DNA of 20,192 nt from an uncultured Eubacteriales bacterium (GTDB taxonomy: Bacteria > Bacillota > Clostridia > Oscillospirales > Acutalibacteraceae). Location: NCBI GenBank assembly GCA_934445015.1, contig CAKSDJ010000027.1:1-20192 (forward strand), read 5' to 3'. The notes below the pieces were generated by a model, which worked only from the letters and a program-made list of their open reading frames with translations, did no database searches and had not been told where the DNA came from. Within the stretch, counting starts at the first letter, position 1; each line of letters opens with the position of its first letter. The position numbers were made by a program, and so were the translations under genes. This document shows positions 1 through 5,505 of this stretch, one piece after another.

Positions 1-1
1 G

Positions 2-433
2 ATTACGGGTGCGGTTTTTTTAATTTTAAATAGCATAGGCGACCCCGCGGTTTCAATAAACAGCAAAAGCGCAAAAGCAGGCGAAACGGTTGAAATTTCA
101 CTGTCTGTCAATAAAAATCCCGGCATCTGGGGCGGTCAGGTTATACTTAAATACGATTCAGACATTTTGAGTTTTGACTCATATTCAAACGGCAAGGTGT
201 TTGACAAGTGCGACTGCAATGATGACAGCGGAACACTGACTCTTTTACTGACTCAGGCGGAATTAAAAAACTCAAAAAAGAACGGCAGGGCTGCAATAAT
301 CAGATTTAAAATAAACGCCAACGCTGCAAAGGGCGATTATAATATATCTTTCAATAAAGATACTAACTTTTGCAACGTCGACGAAAAGCTGATTGAGCCG
401 ACTCTTGAAAACGGAACCGTTACAGTAAAATAA
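2..433 (+). CDS. Cohesin-domain protein, C-terminal fragment
   Basis: The reading frame is open from the left edge and ends in TAA at 431-433, so only the C-terminal 143 residues are visible and the start lies outside the window. The visible part resembles a single cohesin-type beta-sandwich. A short hydrophobic stretch (AVFLILNSIG) is followed by VSINSKSAKAGETVEISL, then a WGGQVILKYDSDILSF-type strand, an FKINANAAKGDYNISF-type strand and a final NGTVTV strand. These match the family's usual opening (AKPGDTV) and the YD-x-x-L-x-F motif. In cellulosome-forming Clostridia, cohesins bind dockerins outside the cell. The protein stops directly after the domain, with no dockerin, sortase signal or further repeats. 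The hydrophobic stretch could be a signal peptide or membrane segment just inside the left edge, or a linker from an upstream domain. The family call is moderately sure; the biological role is unknown. Confidence 0.65.
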   Translation: MTGAVFLILNSIGDPAVSINSKSAKAGETVEISLSVNKNPGIWGGQVILKYDSDILSFDSYSNGKVFDKCDCNDDSGTLTLLLTQAELKNSKKNGRAAIIRFKINANAAKGDYNISFNKDTNFCNVDEKLIEPTLENGTVTVK

Positions 434-442
434 TAAGTTGTT

Positions 443-476
443 AAAAGTTTGTGAGCGACTGTTCACAAACTTTTTT
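443..476 (+). terminator. Rho-independent terminator after the cohesin gene
   Basis: A perfect 12-bp stem (443-454 with 463-474) has an 8-nt loop, and its right arm runs into a T-rich tract. It begins ten bases after the stop codon and separates the cohesin gene from the S1 protein gene. Confidence 0.85.
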
Positions 477-545
477 ATTTCATCATTTTTATCAAACCCG
501 CCGCATATATTTTGTTATGTAAAATTAAAGAAAGGCGAGATAAAA

Positions 546-1466
546 ATGAAAGAATATTACCCTGAAGGTTTGCTTTTGAAAACCGAAGAAAACAAAAAAT
601 ATATACAAAATTCGGCGTCGCTTGCCGTTGCACAGTCGCTCGGTGTAATTGTTGAAGCAACAGTTACAATGTGCGATGCGCAACATAACCTTATTGTGGA
701 TCTGGGCATTATGAAGGGCATAATACCGCGTGATGAAGGCGCAATCGGTATCCGCGAAGGCATCACGCGCGATATTGCTTTAATATCACGCGTAGGCAAG
801 CCGGTCTGTTTTGTTATAACCGATTTTGCCACCGATGAAAACGGACGGCCTTATGCCTTGCTTTCAAGAAAATCCGCACAGGAAAAATGCCGTGACTATA
901 TACTCAATAATAAAACCGTGGGCGACATAATAGACGCAAAAATTACACATCTTGAAAGTTTCGGCGCCTTTTGCGATATCGGTTGCGGCAATATAGCGCT
1001 GCTTCCCATTGATGCAATATCTGTGTCACGCATATCACATCCGAGCGACAGATTTAAAACGGGCGATATGTTAAGGGTAATAATAAAAAACATTGACAGC
1101 GACAAAAAAATAACGCTGTCGCATAAAGAATTACTCGGCACATGGACCGAAAACGTTGCGGATTTTTCGCAGGGCCAAACAGTTTCGGGCATTGTGCGCA
1201 GCATAGAGGATTACGGAATTTTTGTAGAACTTACGGCAAATCTTGCGGGACTCGCAGAACCCAAAGACGGTGTGCGCGTCGGCCAAACAGCAAGCGTTTA
1301 CATAAAAAGCATAATACCCGAAAAAATGAAAATCAAACTTATAATTATAGACAGTTTTAATACTGCAGCAACCGGCAAAAGCAAATATTTCTACAATGAT
1401 GAACATATAACCGAATTTATATATTCTCCGCCCGAATGTTATAAGCAAATAATAACGCATTTTTAA
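546..1466 (+). CDS. Protein with three S1 RNA-binding domains
   Basis: A 306-residue protein that looks like three consecutive S1 (OB-fold) domains: roughly residues 34-108 (VEATVTMCDAQHNLIVDLG), 124-193 (VGDIIDAKITHLESFGAFCDIG, ending in KKITLSHKELLG) and 208-268 (GQTVSGIVRSIEDYGIFVELT). The second and third carry the classic G-x-V/F-(x)-G-A/I-F-V pattern; the first is more diverged. S1 domains bind single-stranded RNA. The protein is much shorter than a full ribosomal S1 with four to six domains, so it may be a short Firmicute S1-like protein acting in translation or RNA turnover. The ATG at 546 was chosen over an in-frame ATG at 438, which lies within the upstream terminator region, because a purine-rich site (AAAGGCGAG, about 530-538) sits correctly before it. 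No clear promoter was found. The exact role cannot be read from sequence. Confidence 0.8.
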   Translation: MKEYYPEGLLLKTEENKKYIQNSASLAVAQSLGVIVEATVTMCDAQHNLIVDLGIMKGIIPRDEGAIGIREGITRDIALISRVGKPVCFVITDFATDENGRPYALLSRKSAQEKCRDYILNNKTVGDIIDAKITHLESFGAFCDIGCGNIALLPIDAISVSRISHPSDRFKTGDMLRVIIKNIDSDKKITLSHKELLGTWTENVADFSQGQTVSGIVRSIEDYGIFVELTANLAGLAEPKDGVRVGQTASVYIKSIIPEKMKIKLIIIDSFNTAATGKSKYFYNDEHITEFIYSPPECYKQIITHF

Positions 1467-1473
1467 ATAATTA

Positions 1474-1502
1474 TTGATTTTAAAAAAGTAATGGGGTATA
1501 AT
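1474..1502 (+). promoter_or_regulatory. SigA-type promoter for mrp
   Basis: TTGATT at 1474-1479 and TATAAT at 1497-1502 are separated by 17 bp. The -10 is perfect and the -35 has four of six consensus bases. Transcription would start near 1509, giving a very short leader before the ATG at 1521. Confidence 0.7.
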
Positions 1503-1520
1503 ACTTAGCGGTGATTATTT

Positions 1521-2348
1521 ATGACAGAAAATTGCAGCGGAAATTGTTCCTCATGCGGCAGCGATTGCGCTTCGCGAAAAAGCGAAAGTTTTATTGAACC
1601 CACAGGTGAGTTCAACAATATCAAACACGTGGTAGCCGTTGTAAGCGGCAAAGGCGGCGTCGGTAAATCTATGGTGACTTCGTTGCTTGCTGTTCTTATG
1701 AATAAAAACGGTTACAAAGTCGGCATACTCGATGCCGATATTACGGGACCCTCAATACCTAAATCTTTCGGCGTTATGGGCAACGCAATGCAGAATGAGC
1801 TCGGTATATTGCCTGCCGTAACCGAAAACGGTATAAAAATTATGTCAATAAATATGCTCCTTAAAGAGCATGATGCTCCGGTTGTCTGGCGCGGACCCGT
1901 AATAGCAGGTGCCGTAAAACAGTTCTGGCAGGATGTTGTTTGGGGTGACCTTGATTATCTGTTTATAGACTGCCCGCCCGGCACGGGTGATGTTCCGCTG
2001 ACTGTTTTTCAGACAATTCCGCTTGACGGCATTGTTATGGTAACTTCGCCGCAGGATTTGGTTTCTTTGATTGTAAAAAAAGCATATAATATGGCAAATA
2101 TGATGAATATACCCGTGCTCGGTATGATTGAAAATATGAGCTATGTTAAATGTCCCGATTGCGGTTGCGAGTTCAGCGTATTCGGCGGCGGCAGTGAAAG
2201 TGCGGCGGCAGAGTTTGGCATAGATCTGCTCGGCAAAATGCCCATTGACGTGTCGCTTACACAAATGGTTGACAACGGATGTATTGAACGCTTTGATGAA
2301 AATTATCTTGAAAAGGCAGTCAAAAAACTTGAAAGCCTTAATAAATAA
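1521..2348 (+). CDS. mrp: Mrp/NBP35-family P-loop ATPase, Fe-S cluster carrier
   Basis: A 275-residue soluble ATPase of the Mrp/ApbC/NBP35 group. It has the deviant Walker A GKGGVGKS (43-50), the DADITGPSIP switch I-like motif (71-80), the FIDCPPGTGD Walker B region (149-158) and IENMSYVKCPDCGCE (203-217). In this last segment C211 and C214 form the CxxC pair that holds a bridging Fe-S cluster between two subunits. The family delivers Fe-S clusters to target apoproteins. The N-terminus carries four cysteines spaced C-x3-C-x2-C-x3-C (residues 5-16), recalling the extra N-terminal ferredoxin-like cluster of eukaryotic Nbp35; many bacterial Mrp proteins instead have a DUF59 domain there, absent here. 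The ribosome binding site is weak (GGTGA before ATG 1521). Transcribed alone: its own promoter upstream and a terminator downstream. Confidence 0.92.
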   Translation: MTENCSGNCSSCGSDCASRKSESFIEPTGEFNNIKHVVAVVSGKGGVGKSMVTSLLAVLMNKNGYKVGILDADITGPSIPKSFGVMGNAMQNELGILPAVTENGIKIMSINMLLKEHDAPVVWRGPVIAGAVKQFWQDVVWGDLDYLFIDCPPGTGDVPLTVFQTIPLDGIVMVTSPQDLVSLIVKKAYNMANMMNIPVLGMIENMSYVKCPDCGCEFSVFGGGSESAAAEFGIDLLGKMPIDVSLTQMVDNGCIERFDENYLEKAVKKLESLNK

Positions 2349-2370
2349 TTGTTATTTTACGTTTTTAAAT

Positions 2371-2405
2371 AGGGTCGATTTAAAAAAGTCGGCCCTTAAT
2401 TTTAT
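2371..2405 (+). terminator. Rho-independent terminator after mrp
   Basis: An 8-bp stem with one G-T pair (AGGGTCGA at 2371-2378 with TCGGCCCT at 2389-2396) and a 10-nt A-rich loop, followed by a T-rich run, 22 bases after the mrp stop codon. Confidence 0.75.
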
Positions 2406-2440
2406 TTTACTGTGTTTATTGATTTTTGGGTGATAAAAAT

Positions 2441-3115
2441 ATGCGAATGAGAAAGAAAAAGCACTTATCCGAGCGCTTGAAAGCGGTAAAGGATTATATT
2501 TACATAAGCGATTGCGATGACCGAAATTTTAATACCGCCGTCAATAACAAGGATTATCTGGATTTTGACACTTGGTTTAAAAAAAGTCAGCCGCTTTATC
2601 TTGAAGTAGGATGCGGCAAGGGCAAATTTGCCTGCGAGTTTGCGGCAAAACACCCTGATATAAATTTGATTGCGGTTGAACGCGATGCAAATGTAATTGT
2701 TCTGGCTTGTGAGCGTATGAAAAAAATGGGAGTAACAAATTTGCGCTTTATCAAGTGCTCTGCCGAATATATTGAACGTCATATCAGACCTCAGAGCATT
2801 GAGCAGATTTTATTGAATTTTTCGTGTCCATTTCCTAAAAAGAAATATGCGTCGCACCGACTTACAAATCAAAATTTTCTTGAAATATACAAGCGCATAA
2901 TGAAACCCAATGCAGAAATTCACCAAAAGACCGACAATATGCACTTCTTTGAGTTTTCAATCGAGCAGTTTTCAGGTTGCGGTTTTGCCCTTAAAAATGT
3001 GTCGCTTGACTTACACAACAGCGATTTTAAAGACAATATAACAACCGAATATGAAGAAAAATTTGCGTCTTTGGGTTTGCCTATTTACAGACTTGAAGCA
3101 TATATCAAAAATTAA
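2441..3115 (+). CDS. trmB: tRNA (guanine-N7-)-methyltransferase TrmB
   Basis: A 224-residue SAM-dependent methyltransferase that forms m7G at position 46 of tRNAs. It starts with the typical basic MRMRKKKHLSERL segment. Motif I is LEVGCGKGKFACEFA (about 54-68), the acidic end of the next strand is VERDANV (79-85), and IEQILLNFSCPFPKKKYASHRLTN (120-143) is the family signature loop. HQKTDN follows at 161-166. In well-studied TrmB proteins the signature reads D-P-W-x-K-x-R-H-x-K-R-R, with Asp implicated in catalysis; here the Asp and Trp positions are Cys129 and Phe131. The ATG at 2441 was chosen over an in-frame TTG at 2426 because GGGTGAT (2428-2434) is a well-placed ribosome binding site. 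Length is normal for the family. Transcribed alone between two terminators. Confidence 0.9.
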   Translation: MRMRKKKHLSERLKAVKDYIYISDCDDRNFNTAVNNKDYLDFDTWFKKSQPLYLEVGCGKGKFACEFAAKHPDINLIAVERDANVIVLACERMKKMGVTNLRFIKCSAEYIERHIRPQSIEQILLNFSCPFPKKKYASHRLTNQNFLEIYKRIMKPNAEIHQKTDNMHFFEFSIEQFSGCGFALKNVSLDLHNSDFKDNITTEYEEKFASLGLPIYRLEAYIKN

Positions 3116-3156
3116 AAATACAGGTACGACGTTAAAATCCGTACCCGTATTTTTTT
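3115..3156 (+). terminator. Rho-independent terminator after trmB
   Basis: The stem pairs AATAC/GTATT and GGTACG/CGTACC with a single mismatch between the blocks (left arm 3116-3128, right arm 3140-3151), and runs into seven Ts. The opposite strand also has a partial T run after the stem, so it may serve the convergent SpoIIQ-like gene ending at 3192. Confidence 0.8.
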
Positions 3157-3191
3157 GCCCCTAAGCGTAATTTTCGAGGGCAGTTGTTTGT

Positions 3192-3920
3192 TTATTCAAG
3201 ATTAAGCGCTTCAAGAGGTGAAACTGCATTACCGTCTCGTGTAACTTCAATATGAATATGCGGATTATCGGCGCATTCGCAGGGTATTTCGCCTGAAGTG
3301 CCTATTACGGTGCCTGCGGTAACACTGTCACCGTCTTTAACGTTTACACTGCCCATACCGCAATATTTTACAATGTTATTGTCTGCGTATTCAACAGTTA
3401 TTATTTTGCCGTATTTTGCGTCATCGGTTACCGACTTAACAGTTCCCGAACTTACCGATTTAATGTCACTGCCGCTGTCGCATAATATATCAACGCCGGT
3501 ATGCAAACGCATATCACCGTATGTTGCCGAATACTGCAAAGCACTGTCGCTGTATCCTTTTGAAATGTTGCCTTCTATAGGCATTATATATGTGACTTTT
3601 TCTTCCTCAGCAGGCTGCGGTTGCGGTGTCGGCTCGTCATCACCGTATTTAATGTCACTCACGTTTTTATTTGCATCTGCTGCGGGTTCGTCGGGCGTTA
3701 CGGTGGGAGTGTCGGCACTACTATTGTATGAAACATCGCCGTTGTTATATTCATCCTGCGAAGTTTTGGGTTCCGAAAGCGGTTTTTCGCTTGCGGGATT
3801 TTTACGCGACAAAGCAAACCAGGCAATTGCACCTACCGCAATAAGCGAGCATGCAGCTATTGCAATAATGCCGGTAGTGCCGATTGACTTTGCGAATTTT
3901 GAAGATTTATAGTATTTCAT
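3192..3920 (-). CDS. spoIIQ: SpoIIQ-like M23 (LytM) metallopeptidase, sporulation
   Basis: A 242-residue membrane-anchored protein. Residues 1-13 are basic, 14-36 form one transmembrane helix, 40-110 are a low-complexity linker rich in Pro, Glu, Ser and Asp, and 112-239 are an M23/LytM domain. The zinc ligands are all visible: His140 and Asp144 (LHTGVDI) and the HxH pair His221/His223 (NPHIHIEV). SpoIIQ sits in the forespore membrane and pairs with mother-cell SpoIIIAH to bridge the two membranes during engulfment. The topology, length and LQYSATYGDMRLHTGVDI segment fit SpoIIQ better than a general cell-wall hydrolase. Bacillus subtilis SpoIIQ has lost a catalytic residue, while clostridial versions such as that of C. 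difficile keep the zinc site, as here. AAGGAGT precedes the start by about ten bases. The symbol is inferred from architecture plus a forespore-sigma-like promoter. A generic M23 protein remains possible. Confidence 0.75.
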   Translation of the reverse strand: MKYYKSSKFAKSIGTTGIIAIAACSLIAVGAIAWFALSRKNPASEKPLSEPKTSQDEYNNGDVSYNSSADTPTVTPDEPAADANKNVSDIKYGDDEPTPQPQPAEEEKVTYIMPIEGNISKGYSDSALQYSATYGDMRLHTGVDILCDSGSDIKSVSSGTVKSVTDDAKYGKIITVEYADNNIVKYCGMGSVNVKDGDSVTAGTVIGTSGEIPCECADNPHIHIEVTRDGNAVSPLEALNLE

Positions 3921-3952
3921 TTGAAAATTAACTCCTTTTCTTTTTTCAAAAT

Positions 3953-3982
3953 TAGTATTGTCATAAAATTTTAAACATATTC
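3953..3982 (-). promoter_or_regulatory. Possible forespore-sigma (SigF/SigG-type) promoter for the SpoIIQ-like gene
   Basis: On the minus strand, GAATA (3978-3982) and AATACTA (3953-3959) are 18 bp apart. This resembles the B. subtilis SigG consensus (G-H-A-T-R, 17-18 bp, C-A-T-x-H-T-A), with one mismatch in the -10. I saw no good SigA promoter here. The motifs are short and AT-rich, so chance similarity is possible. Confidence 0.45.
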
Positions 3983-4037
3983 TAAAAAAAAGTTAAAATT
4001 GTGTTCACAAAAATGATAAAAATTGATTGTATTATAT

Positions 4038-4160
4038 GGGTGTACCAAACAGAAGGGAGCCGCACCCTTTTTGGTATATCGCAGTTTCTTCTGCGATTCT
4101 CTCCTCAAACCCCTTAAAAGCGAAAAAGAGCCATGTTGTGCATGGCTCTTTTTCGTTTGC
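4038..4160 (+). ncRNA. Candidate small structured RNA with terminator
   Basis: This stretch between the SpoIIQ-like gene and the HI0933-family gene shows no plausible coding sequence but has strong ordered structure. Hairpin 1 (about 4041-4078) has TACCAAA (4043-4049) pairing with TTTGGTA (4070-4076) and AAGGG (4053-4057) pairing with CCCTT (4065-4069), with a 3-nt bulge. Hairpin 2 is TCGCAG (4079-4084) with CTGCGA (4091-4096). An unpaired pyrimidine-rich segment with CTCTCCTC and ACCCC follows (4097-4115). The end is a perfect 15-bp terminator hairpin. GGGTG (4038-4042) can alternatively pair with CACCC (4063-4067), competing with hairpin 1. The CTCC-rich linker resembles anti-Shine-Dalgarno segments of regulatory small RNAs. 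The promoter is unclear: TATTAT at 4030-4035 could be a -10. It could instead be an attenuated leader of the downstream gene, but no riboswitch class was recognised. Confidence 0.55.
4121..4155 (+). terminator. Perfect 15-bp terminator hairpin
   Basis: CGAAAAAGAGCCATG (4121-4135) pairs exactly with CATGGCTCTTTTTCG (4141-4155) across a 5-nt loop. Read as RNA, the GC-rich core AGAGCCATG/CATGGCTCT is followed by a U run. No coding gene precedes it on the + strand for about 1 kb, which is why it implies a transcript starting near 4038. Confidence 0.85.
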
Positions 4161-4173
4161 TGTTTATTTTTTC

Positions 4174-4202
4174 TTGAAAATAAAATAAAAATATGCTATC
4201 TT
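4174..4202 (+). promoter_or_regulatory. Possible promoter for the flavoprotein pair
   Basis: TTGAAA (4174-4179), a 17-bp spacer and TATCTT (4197-4202), with an extended -10 TGC directly before it. It lies just after the terminator at 4121-4155 and about 40 bp before the start codon. Confidence 0.45.
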
Positions 4203-4242
4203 TTTTATACAGTGTATTTCATCTTTACAAGGAGAAAACGGT

Positions 4243-5505
4243 TTGAATAAATATGATGTTATAATCGTAGGCGGCGGCGCGTCGGGTATGTTCTCGGCGT
4301 TGGTAATTAAACGTTATAGACCCGATTTAAAAGTTGCCGTTATAGAGCAGTTGCCGCGTGTGGGCAAAAAATTGATAGTTACAGGCAACGGAAGGTGCAA
4401 TATAAGTAATACGGATTTGAGTATAAACCGTTATCACGGTGAAAATGTCGCTTTTGCCGAGTACGCTTTGAATAAGTTTGATTACATCAGTACCGAAAAA
4501 TTTTTTAACGATTTCGGCCTGATTTTTACGGTTGAAGAAAACGGCAGGGCATATCCGTATTCTTTGCAGGCATCGTCTGTGGTCGACGTTTTACGCTTTT
4601 CTCTTGAAGAACGTAATATTGGCGTTTTCAGCGAAACAAAATTATTGTATTTTGAAAAAAATAACAACAGTTTTTTTCTTAAAACCGATAACGGTAGGTT
4701 TGAGTGTAAAAAACTTATCGTTGCTGCCGGCTTATATTCGGGCGGTAAAAAAATCGGGAGCAACGGCGATGTTTATGAAATGTTAAAAAACAAGGGTTAT
4801 AAAACCGTAAAAACGACTCCTGCCATTGTTCAGATAAAAACCGATAATAAACTGACGCGTTCGCTCAAAGGTATTAAAGTCAATGCAGATGCCGCGCTTT
4901 TAATAAACGGCAAAAGTGTCAAAAAAGAGTACGGCGAGGTGCTTTTTTGTGATTACGGCCTTTCGGGTCCGCCTATAATGCAACTTTCACGCGAGGTTGA
5001 CCGCATGCAGGGTGATAAAAAAATCATACTTGACCTTATGCCTGAATACGATTTCACCAAACTTTACGATATAATCAAGCACAGGGCTTCAATAATGCAA
5101 AACAGACTTTTGGGTGAGTTTTTTACCGGTATGCTTAATAAACGGCTGGGGCAGTCTGTTATTAAACTTTGCAAACTTGACTGCAATAGCCCCATTTTGC
5201 TTAAAAATTCAGATATTAAGGCAATTACTTCTGTGGTGAAGCGTATGGAATTTAAGGTTACGGGTACAAACGGTTTCGAAAATTCACAGGTTACCGCAGG
5301 CGGGCTTGACACAAAACAGTTTAATCCCAAAACAATGGAGTCTTATATTCACAGCGGCTTATACTGCATAGGTGAAATATTGGATATTGACGGTGATTGC
5401 GGCGGATACAACCTGCAGTGGGCATGGTCAAGCGGCTATTGCGCAGCAACCGATATTTGTAACAAATTTGATAAAAAACCGGTGCAAAAAAATGATTATA
5501 AATAA
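4243..5505 (+). CDS. HI0933/BaiN-family FAD-dependent oxidoreductase
   Basis: A 420-residue flavoprotein of the HI0933 (BaiN-like) family. The N-terminal dinucleotide-binding motif is VIIVGGGASGMFSA (6-19), followed by the family hallmark RVGKKLIVTGNGRCNISN (39-56). The C-terminal FAD-binding region contains TAGGLDTKQ and CIGEILDIDGDCGGYN, also typical. Members are soluble NAD(P)/FAD reductases; one was reported to act in bile-acid 7-dehydroxylation, but for most the substrate is unknown, so no substrate is assigned. The start is TTG at 4243: AAGGAG at 4229-4234 is 8 bases upstream and no in-frame ATG lies near. The last 14 bases overlap the next gene, indicating translational coupling of two flavoproteins. 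Length is normal for the family. Confidence 0.88.
   Translation: MNKYDVIIVGGGASGMFSALVIKRYRPDLKVAVIEQLPRVGKKLIVTGNGRCNISNTDLSINRYHGENVAFAEYALNKFDYISTEKFFNDFGLIFTVEENGRAYPYSLQASSVVDVLRFSLEERNIGVFSETKLLYFEKNNNSFFLKTDNGRFECKKLIVAAGLYSGGKKIGSNGDVYEMLKNKGYKTVKTTPAIVQIKTDNKLTRSLKGIKVNADAALLINGKSVKKEYGEVLFCDYGLSGPPIMQLSREVDRMQGDKKIILDLMPEYDFTKLYDIIKHRASIMQNRLLGEFFTGMLNKRLGQSVIKLCKLDCNSPILLKNSDIKAITSVVKRMEFKVTGTNGFENSQVTAGGLDTKQFNPKTMESYIHSGLYCIGEILDIDGDCGGYNLQWAWSSGYCAATDICNKFDKKPVQKNDYK

Noticed and set aside
1845..2264. A 139-codon - strand open frame
   Set aside because: Antisense shadow of mrp, without recognisable motifs.
3298..3912. A 204-codon + strand open frame
   Set aside because: It lies entirely antisense to the SpoIIQ-like gene, which has clear domain motifs, and has no ribosome binding site.
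3999..4010. TTGTG-TT-CACAA palindrome as a possible Rex site
   Set aside because: The half-sites resemble the Rex operator, but the central spacing is too short for the 18-bp consensus, and the region is AT-rich.
4038..4076. Known riboswitch upstream of the HI0933-family gene
   Set aside because: I could not match preQ1, SAM, purine, fluoride, guanidine, c-di-GMP or T-box features; the strong terminator is better explained by a stand-alone transcript.
4023..4250. A 75-codon open frame on + starting with TTG
   Set aside because: It runs through the hairpins and terminator of the candidate RNA, has no ribosome binding site, and its Cys/Phe-rich sequence looks like translated non-coding DNA.
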